Shown: positions 6,079-13,390 of the stretch, piece by piece
Position numbering within the stretch: the stretch's first letter is position 1
Layout: every line of letters begins with the position of its first letter
DNA from: Selenomonas bovis DSM 23594
Lineage (GTDB): Bacteria; Bacillota; Negativicutes; Selenomonadales; Selenomonadaceae
Direction: 5' to 3'
DNA length: 35,141 nt
NCBI RefSeq assembly: GCF_000381005.1
Contig: NZ_KB908401.1
Span: forward strand, 1 to 35,141
The notes under the pieces: model-generated
What the model saw: only the letters and a program-made list of their open reading frames with translations
What the model was told of the DNA's origin: nothing
Database searches by the model: none
Program-made: the position numbers and the translations under genes

Positions 6079-7965
6079 ATGTTAGATGAGTTACTGTATG
6101 TGATTCCCGCAAATACAGCAAGGGAAGAAGTCAAGAAAGCGCTCGAGGCACATCCGGAAATCAAGTTCGTCTCGCTCGTCGGCATCGATATGGCGGGCAA
6201 CGATACAGATGAAAAGATTCCCATGCGAATCTTCCTCAAGGACATGGATGAGTTCTATGCTGGCACAGCAGTACAGACGGATGGATCCTCCGTCGTACTG
6301 CCGGGAATCGCTACGCTGAACAATGCGAAAGTCGATATGCCAGTGGATCCGTCTGTAAATTGGTTCGTCGACTATAACTTCGAGCATTACGACGAAGAAA
6401 CGGAAAAGCCCATCGGTACCCTGCGCATCCCATCCTTCCTCATCCATGAGGGCAAACGCGTTGACTCGCGTGCCGTGTTGGCAGACTCCCTCTCTTATGT
6501 CAAAAAGAGTCTTCTGGCTCTTTTCCAGGAGCATCAGGATATCAGCGGTCTTGCTGTGAAGGGTTCCGATATTGCTGATATTTCCTTTACCTCCGCAACG
6601 GAGCTCGAGTTCTGGGTCAAGACGCCGCTTGAAGAAGCAGATATCGAAGAAATGTCCGCTTCCCAGGTGATGCAGGAACAGTACTGGGAGCGCACGCATG
6701 GCGCTGTTCGCACGGCGCTTGAGGAATGTGTCCTGACACTGGAGCGCTACGGTCTGAAATGTGAAATGGGCCATAAGGAAGTCGGTGGTCTCAAGGCGCA
6801 GGTAGATGAGAATGGCCGTATGACGCATGTCTGCGAGCAGCTCGAAATTGACTGGCGCTTTGCAGATGCTGTCCAGGCTGCAGACAATGAAATTTTCGTT
6901 CGCACAATCGTGCGTGAGATTTTCCGTAGCAATGGCTTGGAAGTTTCCTTCCAGGCAAAGCCGATGATTGGTCTGGCTGGCAACGGTGAGCATACGCATA
7001 TCGGTATGGCTGCTGTCCTCAAAGACGGCAAGCTTGCGAGCCTTTTCGCAGCTGCAAAACCTGAAGAGGATTTCATGAGCGTCGTCGGCTATGGCGCTAT
7101 CATGGGCCTGCTCAAGAACTATGAAGTAATCAACCCGTTCGTTTCTGCAACGAACGATTCCCTTAACCGTCTGAAGCCCGGCTTCGAGGCGCCGGTCTGC
7201 ATCGTCACCTCGCTGGGTCATACGCCTGCAATCCCATCCCGTAACCGTACGATTCTCGCCGGACTCATTCGCGACCTCAAGAATCCGATGGCAACGCGTT
7301 TCGAGCTTCGTGCCTGCAATCCGTATACGAACACGTACCTCGTGCTTGCTGCGATTTATTCTGCAGTGCTCGATGGCGTGAAAGCCACCATTGGCAAGAC
7401 GACGAAAGAATGCCTGGCAGAGCTTTCCAAGAATGCTGGAGAGGATGGGTTCTATCTCGAGAAAGATCGCGCGTATCGTTCCGAAGACGATGTCTTCGAG
7501 GACTATACGGATGAGGAGCGCAATCGTCTCTTTGGTGCGCCCCCCGCAACGGTCTGGGAGAATATGCAGGGCTTCGAGACGTATCCTGAGAAGGTCAAAG
7601 TCATCACGGCTGGCGGTGCGTTGCGTGAGCAGATTATCAGCGCCTTCCGTGCTGGCGCTCTCCTCCGTTGGAAGACTGAGCTCGTAAGCCGTATCATTCC
7701 TGAGAATCGTGAAATCGTACGCAAGGCGAAAGAAATCAAGAGCGCTTACGTTACGGATCAGGATTCTTATAATTGGAACAAGATCAACGGCATCCGCACG
7801 TATCTCGCGAAAGACAGCATCGATGAGAAATCTCTCTTCACGCTGTTGATCAACGCGCTGAACGAAAAGGACTATGCAACGGCTTCCGGACTGCAGGTCG
7901 AGATGTATGACAAGGTAGAAGAGCTCAAGAGTCTCTACGATGCGTACGCGAAGAACATGATTTGA
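6079..7965 (+). CDS. Glutamine synthetase (long clostridial-type, about 630 aa)
   Basis: Glutamine synthetase joins ammonia to glutamate using ATP, in the cytoplasm. The 628-residue sequence keeps the catalytic landmarks: ATELEFWV (E175, E177), MGHKEVGG with E234, the ATP/ammonium-region GNGEHTHIG (H305, H307), INPFVSATNDSLNRLKPG, SRNRT (R388, R390) and ATRFELRACNPYTNTYL (R407, E409, R411). It is longer than GSI (about 450) and shorter than GSIII (about 700), with a C-terminal helical extension of about 170 residues. Similar long forms occur in clostridia and Negativicutes. I leave the symbol empty because the subclass is uncertain. ATG 6079 follows AAAAGGGTGG. It is monocistronic, with its own promoter, leader and terminator, and codon use suggests high expression. 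It may feed glutamine to CarAB encoded downstream. Confidence 0.9.
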   Translation: MLDELLYVIPANTAREEVKKALEAHPEIKFVSLVGIDMAGNDTDEKIPMRIFLKDMDEFYAGTAVQTDGSSVVLPGIATLNNAKVDMPVDPSVNWFVDYNFEHYDEETEKPIGTLRIPSFLIHEGKRVDSRAVLADSLSYVKKSLLALFQEHQDISGLAVKGSDIADISFTSATELEFWVKTPLEEADIEEMSASQVMQEQYWERTHGAVRTALEECVLTLERYGLKCEMGHKEVGGLKAQVDENGRMTHVCEQLEIDWRFADAVQAADNEIFVRTIVREIFRSNGLEVSFQAKPMIGLAGNGEHTHIGMAAVLKDGKLASLFAAAKPEEDFMSVVGYGAIMGLLKNYEVINPFVSATNDSLNRLKPGFEAPVCIVTSLGHTPAIPSRNRTILAGLIRDLKNPMATRFELRACNPYTNTYLVLAAIYSAVLDGVKATIGKTTKECLAELSKNAGEDGFYLEKDRAYRSEDDVFEDYTDEERNRLFGAPPATVWENMQGFETYPEKVKVITAGGALREQIISAFRAGALLRWKTELVSRIIPENREIVRKAKEIKSAYVTDQDSYNWNKINGIRTYLAKDSIDEKSLFTLLINALNEKDYATASGLQVEMYDKVEELKSLYDAYAKNMI

Positions 7966-7991
7966 TTGTTGGACCACCCATCAATAGCGAG

Positions 7992-8022
7992 AACGGTTGT
8001 GCTTTCAGGCACAGCCGTTTTT
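7992..8022 (+). terminator. Intrinsic terminator after glutamine synthetase
   Basis: AACGGTTGTGC (7992-8002) pairs with GCACAGCCGTT (8009-8019), all pairs canonical apart from one G-T, with loop TTTCAG. Five T follow at the 3' end (8018-8022). Confidence 0.9.
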
Positions 8023-8043
8023 GCTGTCTAATAAGAAATTTTT

Positions 8044-8072
8044 TTGTCAAGCAGGAACTAAGCCGATGAAAT
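8044..8072 (+). promoter_or_regulatory. Possible promoter for the beta-CASP nuclease gene
   Basis: TTGTCA (8044-8049), a 17-base spacer and TGAAAT (8067-8072) precede the gene. The -10 match is weak, but a strong terminator lies just upstream, so a promoter is needed somewhere in this gap. Confidence 0.35.
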
Positions 8073-8113
8073 CAGAATAATACAACAAAGAGCATCAGAG
8101 GGGAGTGTTATTT

Positions 8114-9727
8114 ATGAGACTCGAATTCATTGGTGCAGCCCACACAGTGACCGGTTCCTGCTATTTACTGGAATCACAGGAAAAACATTTCTTGATTGAC
8201 TGCGGTATGTTCCAAGGCTCGAAACGTGTCCGTGAGCTCAACTATGAGGAGTTTCCTTTCGTACCAGCAGATATCGAAGGTGTTCTCCTGACACACGCAC
8301 ATGTAGATCATTGCGGCCTGTTACCAAAGCTTGTCAGAGAAGGTTTCAAGGGAACTATATATGCGACAAAGTCTACCTGCGAGCTTTGCCAGATCATGCT
8401 TCCGGATTCAGCGCATATCCAGACATCCGATGCCGAACTGCTGAACCGCAAGGGACGTCGGCGCGGTGATACGCCTGTGCAGGCACTTTACAGCATTGAT
8501 GATGCGATGGAGGCGCTCAAGCACCTTTCGTCAGTTCCCTACGAGAAAGATCTCCAGCTGGCTGATAACATCCGCGTGGTTTTCCGTGATGCCGGGCATA
8601 TTCTCGGTTCAGCCTTTTTAGAAGTCTATGTTACGGAAAATGGTAAAACGACGAAACTCGTTTTCTCTGGTGATATTGGTCAGCCCAATCAGCCGATTCT
8701 CAAAGACCCCGCACGTGAAACAGGGGCAGATTTCTTGATTGTCGAATCTACCTACGGCGATCGCCTGCATCAAATCTACGATAAAGAAACGAAACTGTTA
8801 GAGGTCGTCAATGATACCATGGACCGCGGCGGTAACCTCATTATTCCGTCCTTTGCTGTGGGACGGACACAGACGCTGCTTTACTACTTCTATAATTTGT
8901 GGAAACAGGGACGAATGGACGGCGATATCCCCATCATCATTGACAGTCCTCTCGCCATCGCTGCCACACGTGTTTTCTTAAAGAATTTTCAGGATTTTGA
9001 CGAAGATGCCCTGGCATTGTTCAAAAAAAGCGGCAAGATTCCGCGCTTCCCCCAGGTACGCGTTTGCGAAACAGCCGCAGAATCAAGAGCACTGAACAGT
9101 GAAGAGGGGAGTGCCGTCATTATTTCTGCGAGCGGCATGTGCGATGCAGGACGTGTCCTCCATCATTTGAAGCATAACCTTTGGCGCCCGGAATCAACAA
9201 TCCTTTTCGTTGGTTATCAAGCAGAGGGAAGTCTCGGCAGACGACTCGTGGACGGCATAAAGCGCGTGCGCGTATTGGGCGAGGAAGTCGCTGTCAAGGC
9301 GCAAATCATGACGATGAATGGTTTTTCTGCCCATGCCGATTCGAATCAGCTTCTAGATTGGATCTCAGGAATCCAAAATCCTGCACCTGCAAAAATCTTT
9401 ATTGTACACGGCGAAGCACAATCACAAGAAGCACTCAAAGCGCGCATTCAGAAAGAATGCAAAGTAGAAGCCTATATTCCCTTCCGCGGTGACCTCGTTC
9501 AGATTGCGGGGAGAGCTTCTGAGATTCAGCCATCGAATGTACCGGAAGTCTCTGTAGAGATGGAAATGGAAGATGTCTTGCGCGATTTCGATGCAGATTA
9601 TCGCCAGTTGCGCCAGAAGGTCTTGTCGCTTGTCCTGAGACAGCCGAAACAGATGGAGCCGATCATCAAGGTGCTCACAAAGGGGCGCAATTATTTGCGC
9701 AAGCTGTTTGCGCCGTACAATATTTGA
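8114..9727 (+). CDS. MBL-fold beta-CASP exonuclease/RNA-processing protein
   Basis: The 537-residue protein belongs to the metallo-beta-lactamase/beta-CASP superfamily (YsH1/CPSF73-like bacterial group), whose members process RNA. The zinc motif HAHVDH is at residues 61-66, preceded by FLIDCGMFQG. FRDAGHILGSAFLEV gives a further His ligand, and LVFSGDIGQP the bridging Asp. The beta-CASP insert follows, with PSFAVGRTQTLL, IIIDSPLA, SASGMCDAGRVLHHL and GFSAHAD. A C-terminal RMMBL-like part (IFIVHGEAQSQEALK) ends the domain. About 75 helical residues follow. ATG 8114 is chosen because GAGGGGAG lies 8-16 bases upstream; a GTG at 8105 is inside that site. It stands alone between two transcription units. 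Substrate cannot be told from sequence. Confidence 0.9.
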   Translation: MRLEFIGAAHTVTGSCYLLESQEKHFLIDCGMFQGSKRVRELNYEEFPFVPADIEGVLLTHAHVDHCGLLPKLVREGFKGTIYATKSTCELCQIMLPDSAHIQTSDAELLNRKGRRRGDTPVQALYSIDDAMEALKHLSSVPYEKDLQLADNIRVVFRDAGHILGSAFLEVYVTENGKTTKLVFSGDIGQPNQPILKDPARETGADFLIVESTYGDRLHQIYDKETKLLEVVNDTMDRGGNLIIPSFAVGRTQTLLYYFYNLWKQGRMDGDIPIIIDSPLAIAATRVFLKNFQDFDEDALALFKKSGKIPRFPQVRVCETAAESRALNSEEGSAVIISASGMCDAGRVLHHLKHNLWRPESTILFVGYQAEGSLGRRLVDGIKRVRVLGEEVAVKAQIMTMNGFSAHADSNQLLDWISGIQNPAPAKIFIVHGEAQSQEALKARIQKECKVEAYIPFRGDLVQIAGRASEIQPSNVPEVSVEMEMEDVLRDFDADYRQLRQKVLSLVLRQPKQMEPIIKVLTKGRNYLRKLFAPYNI

Positions 9728-9734
9728 TCCTCTC

Positions 9735-9763
9735 TTGCAAAAGATTCAGCAATACGGTATAAT
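9735..9763 (+). promoter_or_regulatory. Promoter of the pyr operon
   Basis: TTGCAA (9735-9740), a 17-base spacer and a perfect TATAAT (9758-9763). Transcription would start near 9770, giving a leader of about 290 nt before pyrB. Confidence 0.8.
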
Positions 9764-9803
9764 GTGCCTAACAAGCGGAGCGGGACTCCGTGAAAAAGAG
9801 TAT

Positions 9804-9869
9804 ATGCCTTTTAAAATGCGTACTGCGAGACGCATAAAGGAGCCCAATAAACGCATGAAGTTTGTTTGA
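9804..9869 (+). CDS. Candidate leader peptide of the pyr operon
   Basis: A 21-codon frame starts at ATG 9804 (MPFKMRTARR...) and ends at TGA 9867-9869, seven bases before the terminator stem. A weak AAAAAGAG lies just upstream as a possible binding site. A ribosome stopping here would cover the base of the terminator stem. This is the geometry of pyrBI-type coupling attenuation in enterobacteria, where low UTP slows polymerase so that the ribosome can keep up. The peptide itself is basic and not family-like. Translation is a hypothesis. Confidence 0.4.
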   Translation: MPFKMRTARRIKEPNKRMKFV

Positions 9870-9876
9870 AGCCATT

Positions 9877-9913
9877 GAGCTTTCTTATGCTGACGCATAG
9901 GAAAGCTCTTTTT
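9877..9913 (+). terminator. Intrinsic terminator (attenuator) in the pyr leader
   Basis: GAGCTTTCTTATGC (9877-9890) pairs with GCATAGGAAAGCTC (9895-9908), 13 of 14 canonical, loop TGAC; five T follow (9909-9913). It lies between the operon promoter and pyrB, so it must be bypassed for expression. No PyrR-binding consensus (AGUCC...GAGGCU type) is visible. Confidence 0.85.
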
Positions 9914-10057
9914 ATGTAAACCCACAAATGCGTAAACCAGAAGAAGCATCACGTTTGGCTGGATTTACTACAAAGTTAGTGCAGAACATCCGCATAATGA
10001 ATCTGGATGTGCGCAACTTATATGATGTCGGCCATTTTCTACGAAGGAGTGATCAGC
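9914..10057 (+). other. Untranslated region between attenuator and pyrB
   Basis: This stretch holds one ATGCGT (9928-9933) of the set described in the findings, a short CATCC/GGATG inverted repeat (9989-10011) and the pyrB ribosome binding site AAGGAG (10044-10049). No gene or second promoter is evident. Confidence 0.4.
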
Positions 10058-11005
10058 TTGGAGAAAAGCACCGTGTCCCTGCGTGGACGCAATGTTCTCG
10101 GCTTGGAGGATTTCAGTCCTGAGGAAATCCATCTCGTGCTCGAAACAGCCAAAGAGATGAAAAACATTATTCACCGAGATATCAAGAAGGTTCCCACGTT
10201 GCGCGGAAAATCCATCGTAACACTTTTCTATGAGCCGAGCACGCGTACGCGCACTTCGTTTGAGCTCGCCGGTAAGTATCTTGGCGCGGATGTCGTAAAT
10301 ATTACGTCTGGTACGAGCAGCATCGTCAAGGGCGAAAGTCTGCGGGATACGCTTTATACTGTCGAGGCAATGGGGGTAGACGCCATCGTCATGCGCCATA
10401 AGGCTGAGGGCGCGGCGGAGTATGCCTCTCGCATTGTCAGTCCTGTCATTCTCAATGCCGGAGATGGAGCGCACGCGCATCCGTCGCAGGGGCTATTGAA
10501 TCTTTTTACGATTCAGGAACATAAAGGGAAGCTGGCAGGCTTGAAAGTCGCCATCCTCGGCGATGTCCTGCACAGTCGCGTCGCGCGCTCTGATATCTAC
10601 GGCATGCGCAAAATGGGGATGGAGGTACACATCGCTGGCCCCAAGACACTGCTGCCACGTTACCTCTATGAAGAATCTGGCATTTTTGTTCACGAGCGGA
10701 TTGAGGATGCCATCAAAGATGCGGATGTCATCGAGGTCCTTCGCATCCAGCTCGAGCGTATGAAAGGCGGCCTTTTCCCAACGACACGTGAGTATGCACG
10801 CATCTTCGGACTCAACGAAGCACGCCTTGCCCTGGCCAAGGACGATGTACTGATCCTTCATCCAGGACCAATGAATAAGGGATGGGAGATTTCTCCATTC
10901 GTTGCCTATGGGAAAAATTCTGCCATTCAGGAGGAGGTTCAGAATGGCGTTGCCATTCGCATGGCACTGTTTACTTTGGTCCTGACGGGAGGGAAACAGG
11001 AATGA
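10058..11005 (+). CDS. pyrB: Aspartate carbamoyltransferase catalytic chain
   Basis: PyrB condenses carbamoyl phosphate with aspartate, the committed step of pyrimidine synthesis. The 315-residue product shows FYEPSTRTRTSFE (58-69; carbamoyl-phosphate loop), the GTSSIVKGESLRDT loop, MRHKAEGA, HPSQGLLNLFT and the C-terminal HPGPMNKGWEI. TTG 10058 is chosen because AAGGAG ends eight bases upstream and MEKSTVSLRGRNVLGLEDFS matches family N-termini; upstream in-frame codons have no site. No pyrI regulatory-chain gene follows, as in most Firmicutes. The stop overlaps the pyrC start (ATGA), so translation is probably coupled. Confidence 0.95.
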   Translation: MEKSTVSLRGRNVLGLEDFSPEEIHLVLETAKEMKNIIHRDIKKVPTLRGKSIVTLFYEPSTRTRTSFELAGKYLGADVVNITSGTSSIVKGESLRDTLYTVEAMGVDAIVMRHKAEGAAEYASRIVSPVILNAGDGAHAHPSQGLLNLFTIQEHKGKLAGLKVAILGDVLHSRVARSDIYGMRKMGMEVHIAGPKTLLPRYLYEESGIFVHERIEDAIKDADVIEVLRIQLERMKGGLFPTTREYARIFGLNEARLALAKDDVLILHPGPMNKGWEISPFVAYGKNSAIQEEVQNGVAIRMALFTLVLTGGKQE

Positions 11006-12288
11006 AAGTTCTGCTGAAAGGCGGCAGGGTAATGAATCCTGCTGTAGATTTTGACGAAACCGCTGATGTGCTGATAGAGAACGGAAAAGTGGCAAAAATT
11101 GCCAAAGACATCCCTACAGATGATGCTGATGTGTATGATGTTACCGGCAAACTCGTTACGCCAGGTCTGATTGATCTGCATGTACATTTCCGTGAGCCTG
11201 GCCAAGAGGCGAAAGAGGATTTCGAGTCCGGTTCCAAGGCGGCTGTAGCCGGCGGCTTTACAACTGTCGCTACTATGCCTAACACAAATCCTGTTGTCGA
11301 CTCCGCTGCTCTCGTCCGCAGCCTGAAGAAACGAGCAGAGGATGTTGCACGTTGTCATGTGGAGATCATCGGCGCCGTAACCAAGGGGCAGCAGGGAAAA
11401 GAACTTGCAGAACTGGGTGACATGGTGCAGGCCGGTGCAGTTGCCTTCTCTGATGATGGACATTTCGATCCGACCGCAAAGGTCTTGCTTAATGCCTACG
11501 ATTATCTTCATGCCTTTGACAAGGTCATCATCAATCACGAAGAAGAAACCTCTCTCGTAGAAGAGGGTGTCATGAATGAAGGTCACCGGAGCGCGATGCT
11601 CGGAATGAAGGGGAGACCGACGGTCGCAGAGGACATCGCGGTGGCACGTGATGTCCTGTTGGCAGAATACGCTGGTGCTCGCGTCCACGTAGCTCACATG
11701 AGTTCCGCCCGCGCAGTGGATATCGTCCGTCAGGCAAAAAAACGCGGCGTCCGTGTAACTGCGGAAGTGACACCGCAGCATCTGACGATGACAGATGACT
11801 GCGTCAATCTCTATGATTCTTCGACGAAAATCAATCCGCCGCTGCGCACGCAGGCGGATTGCGACGCCTTGCTGGCAGGACTCAAGGACGGCACGATTGA
11901 TGCCATCGTGACAGACCACTCTCCACACGCACAGGAGGAGAAAGATCGCGAATATATGTTCGCACCGAGCGGTTTCCCCGGACTGGAAACCTCGTTAGGT
12001 GTCATGCTGACAGATCTTTATCATGCGGGAAAGCTTGACCTCAAGACCCTCATTTCCAAGATGACATGGGAGCCGGCCAAAGTCTTCAAACTCGACGCGG
12101 GAACACTCAATGTCGGTAGCGCAGCTGATATTACCGTCATTGACCTGGACAACGAATGGGTCGTCGACGCGAAGAACTTCTACACGAAGGGAAGTCATTC
12201 CCCATTTATTGGACGGAAGTTTAAGGGAAAAGCCGTCATGACGTTTGTAGATGGCAAGATGATGATGCGTGATGGCAAGGTAGAATAA
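11002..12288 (+). CDS. pyrC: Dihydroorotase (class I)
   Basis: PyrC cyclises N-carbamoyl-aspartate to dihydroorotate. The 428-residue amidohydrolase has the metal motif DLHVHFREPGQ at about residues 57-67 and the carbamylated-lysine-region signature EDFESGSKAAVAGGFTT (substrate Arg of FREPG). Further on are NHEEE, HVAHMSSARAVD with metal His, TAEVTPQHL, and the catalytic TDHSPH. The chosen start is ATG 11002 (MKVLLKGGRV), overlapping the pyrB stop, with GGGAAACAGG upstream; a longer frame into pyrB has no support. Length is typical of the 425-430-residue bacterial class I enzyme. Confidence 0.95.
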   Translation: MKVLLKGGRVMNPAVDFDETADVLIENGKVAKIAKDIPTDDADVYDVTGKLVTPGLIDLHVHFREPGQEAKEDFESGSKAAVAGGFTTVATMPNTNPVVDSAALVRSLKKRAEDVARCHVEIIGAVTKGQQGKELAELGDMVQAGAVAFSDDGHFDPTAKVLLNAYDYLHAFDKVIINHEEETSLVEEGVMNEGHRSAMLGMKGRPTVAEDIAVARDVLLAEYAGARVHVAHMSSARAVDIVRQAKKRGVRVTAEVTPQHLTMTDDCVNLYDSSTKINPPLRTQADCDALLAGLKDGTIDAIVTDHSPHAQEEKDREYMFAPSGFPGLETSLGVMLTDLYHAGKLDLKTLISKMTWEPAKVFKLDAGTLNVGSAADITVIDLDNEWVVDAKNFYTKGSHSPFIGRKFKGKAVMTFVDGKMMMRDGKVE

Positions 12289-12307
12289 GGGAAGAGAGGC
12301 GTTTTCA

Positions 12308-13387
12308 TTGACACTGAAGGGAAAGTTGATTCTCGAGGACGGTAGCGTGTTCTACGGAGACTTGCTGAATAATATGAAAGCAACCGGCGAGGTCGTTTTC
12401 AATACCAGCATGGTGGGCTATCAGGAAAGCCTGACAGATCCTTCCTATTGCCGCCAGATTCTAACACTCACATATCCTTTGGTCGGTAACTATGGTATTG
12501 CGGACATTTTCATGCAGTCACGAAAATCTTTTGTCAATGGCTTCGTGATTGGCGAACTTTGTGCGCATGGCAGCAACTGGCATTATGAAACGGGCTTGTC
12601 AGATTTCCTCACCAAACAGGGTGTTCCATGCCTCTATAATGTCGATACACGCGCGGTCACACGCCGTATCCGCAATTCCGGTACGATGAAGGGAATCATT
12701 GTCGCAGAAGATGTGACAAAAGCGGAAATTGACGAGCTCTTTGCTGTCCCAATCAAAAAAGATGTCGTCATGGAAGTCACGACACCAGAACCTTACACAA
12801 TCGAAGCAGAAAATGAGGATGCCCCCTTCGTCGTTGCCATGGACTTCGGCGTCAAACGCAATATCCTGAAGTCGTTGCACGAAAAAGGCTGCAAGCTCAC
12901 CGTAGTACCGGCAGGTACCAAGGCGGAAGATGTCCTTTCACTCCAGCCAGACGGGATCTTCCTCTCGAATGGCCCTGGAGATCCCGCCGATGTGCCAGAC
13001 ATCGTAGAAGAAATCAAAAAGCTCATCGGAAAGAAACCTATTTTCGGCATCTGCCTCGGCCATCAGCTGATCGCACGCGCTCTGGGTGCCAAAACTTATA
13101 AATTGAAGTTCGGCCATCGCGGTACAAATCAGCCGGTCAAGAATCTGCGGACAGGGCGCGTGCAGATTTCCTCCCAGAACCATGGATACGCAGTGGATGC
13201 AGATTCCCTGGCGGGCCTGCCGCTTGAAGTGACGCATATCAATGTCAATGATGGAACCATTGAGGGAATGCGTCATACCAGTCTGCCGCTGTTCTCCGTT
13301 CAGTATCATCCAGAGGCTGCTCCGGGACCTGACGATAACATGTACTTATTTGACGAGTTCTGGTCCATGCTGAAGAAGGGGGAGTAA
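12308..13387 (+). CDS. carA: Carbamoyl-phosphate synthase small (glutaminase) subunit
   Basis: CarA hydrolyses glutamine and channels ammonia to CarB. The 359-residue protein has the N-terminal CPSase domain (KLILEDGSVFYG, TGEVVFNTSMVGYQESLTDPSY) and a C-terminal class I amidotransferase. The nucleophile is in FGICLGHQL; the FGHRGTNQPVKN segment and the HPEA catalytic pair (YHPEAAPGP) are present. The start is TTG 12308, eight bases after GAGAGGC; no ATG is available in frame nearby. It lies 19 bases after pyrC and 3 before carB. Confidence 0.95.
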   Translation: MTLKGKLILEDGSVFYGDLLNNMKATGEVVFNTSMVGYQESLTDPSYCRQILTLTYPLVGNYGIADIFMQSRKSFVNGFVIGELCAHGSNWHYETGLSDFLTKQGVPCLYNVDTRAVTRRIRNSGTMKGIIVAEDVTKAEIDELFAVPIKKDVVMEVTTPEPYTIEAENEDAPFVVAMDFGVKRNILKSLHEKGCKLTVVPAGTKAEDVLSLQPDGIFLSNGPGDPADVPDIVEEIKKLIGKKPIFGICLGHQLIARALGAKTYKLKFGHRGTNQPVKNLRTGRVQISSQNHGYAVDADSLAGLPLEVTHINVNDGTIEGMRHTSLPLFSVQYHPEAAPGPDDNMYLFDEFWSMLKKGE

Positions 13388-13390
13388 TCC

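Noticed and set aside
5868-6245. Minus-strand ORF over the synthetase promoter and 5' end
   Set aside because: It overlaps a good promoter, leader and the start of a certain gene, and lacks a ribosome site or recognisable family.
6091-7977. Antisense ORF of 628 codons opposite glutamine synthetase
   Set aside because: It mirrors the synthetase in a shadow frame, has no family motifs or ribosome site, and is explained by strong codon bias that avoids stops on the opposite strand.
9770-10057. PyrR-binding anti-antiterminator in the pyr leader
   Set aside because: No segment matches the AGUCC...GAGGCU-type consensus; the CGGAG/CTCCG hairpin near 9776-9790 has the wrong loop.
9928-10122. 64-codon ORF running from the pyr leader into pyrB
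   Set aside because: No ribosome binding site, no family resemblance, and it overlaps the pyrB start in another frame.
10939-11928. Antisense ORF of 329 codons opposite pyrB/pyrC
   Set aside because: Low-complexity Cys/His-rich shadow translation, no start signals; pyrC on the other strand is unambiguous.
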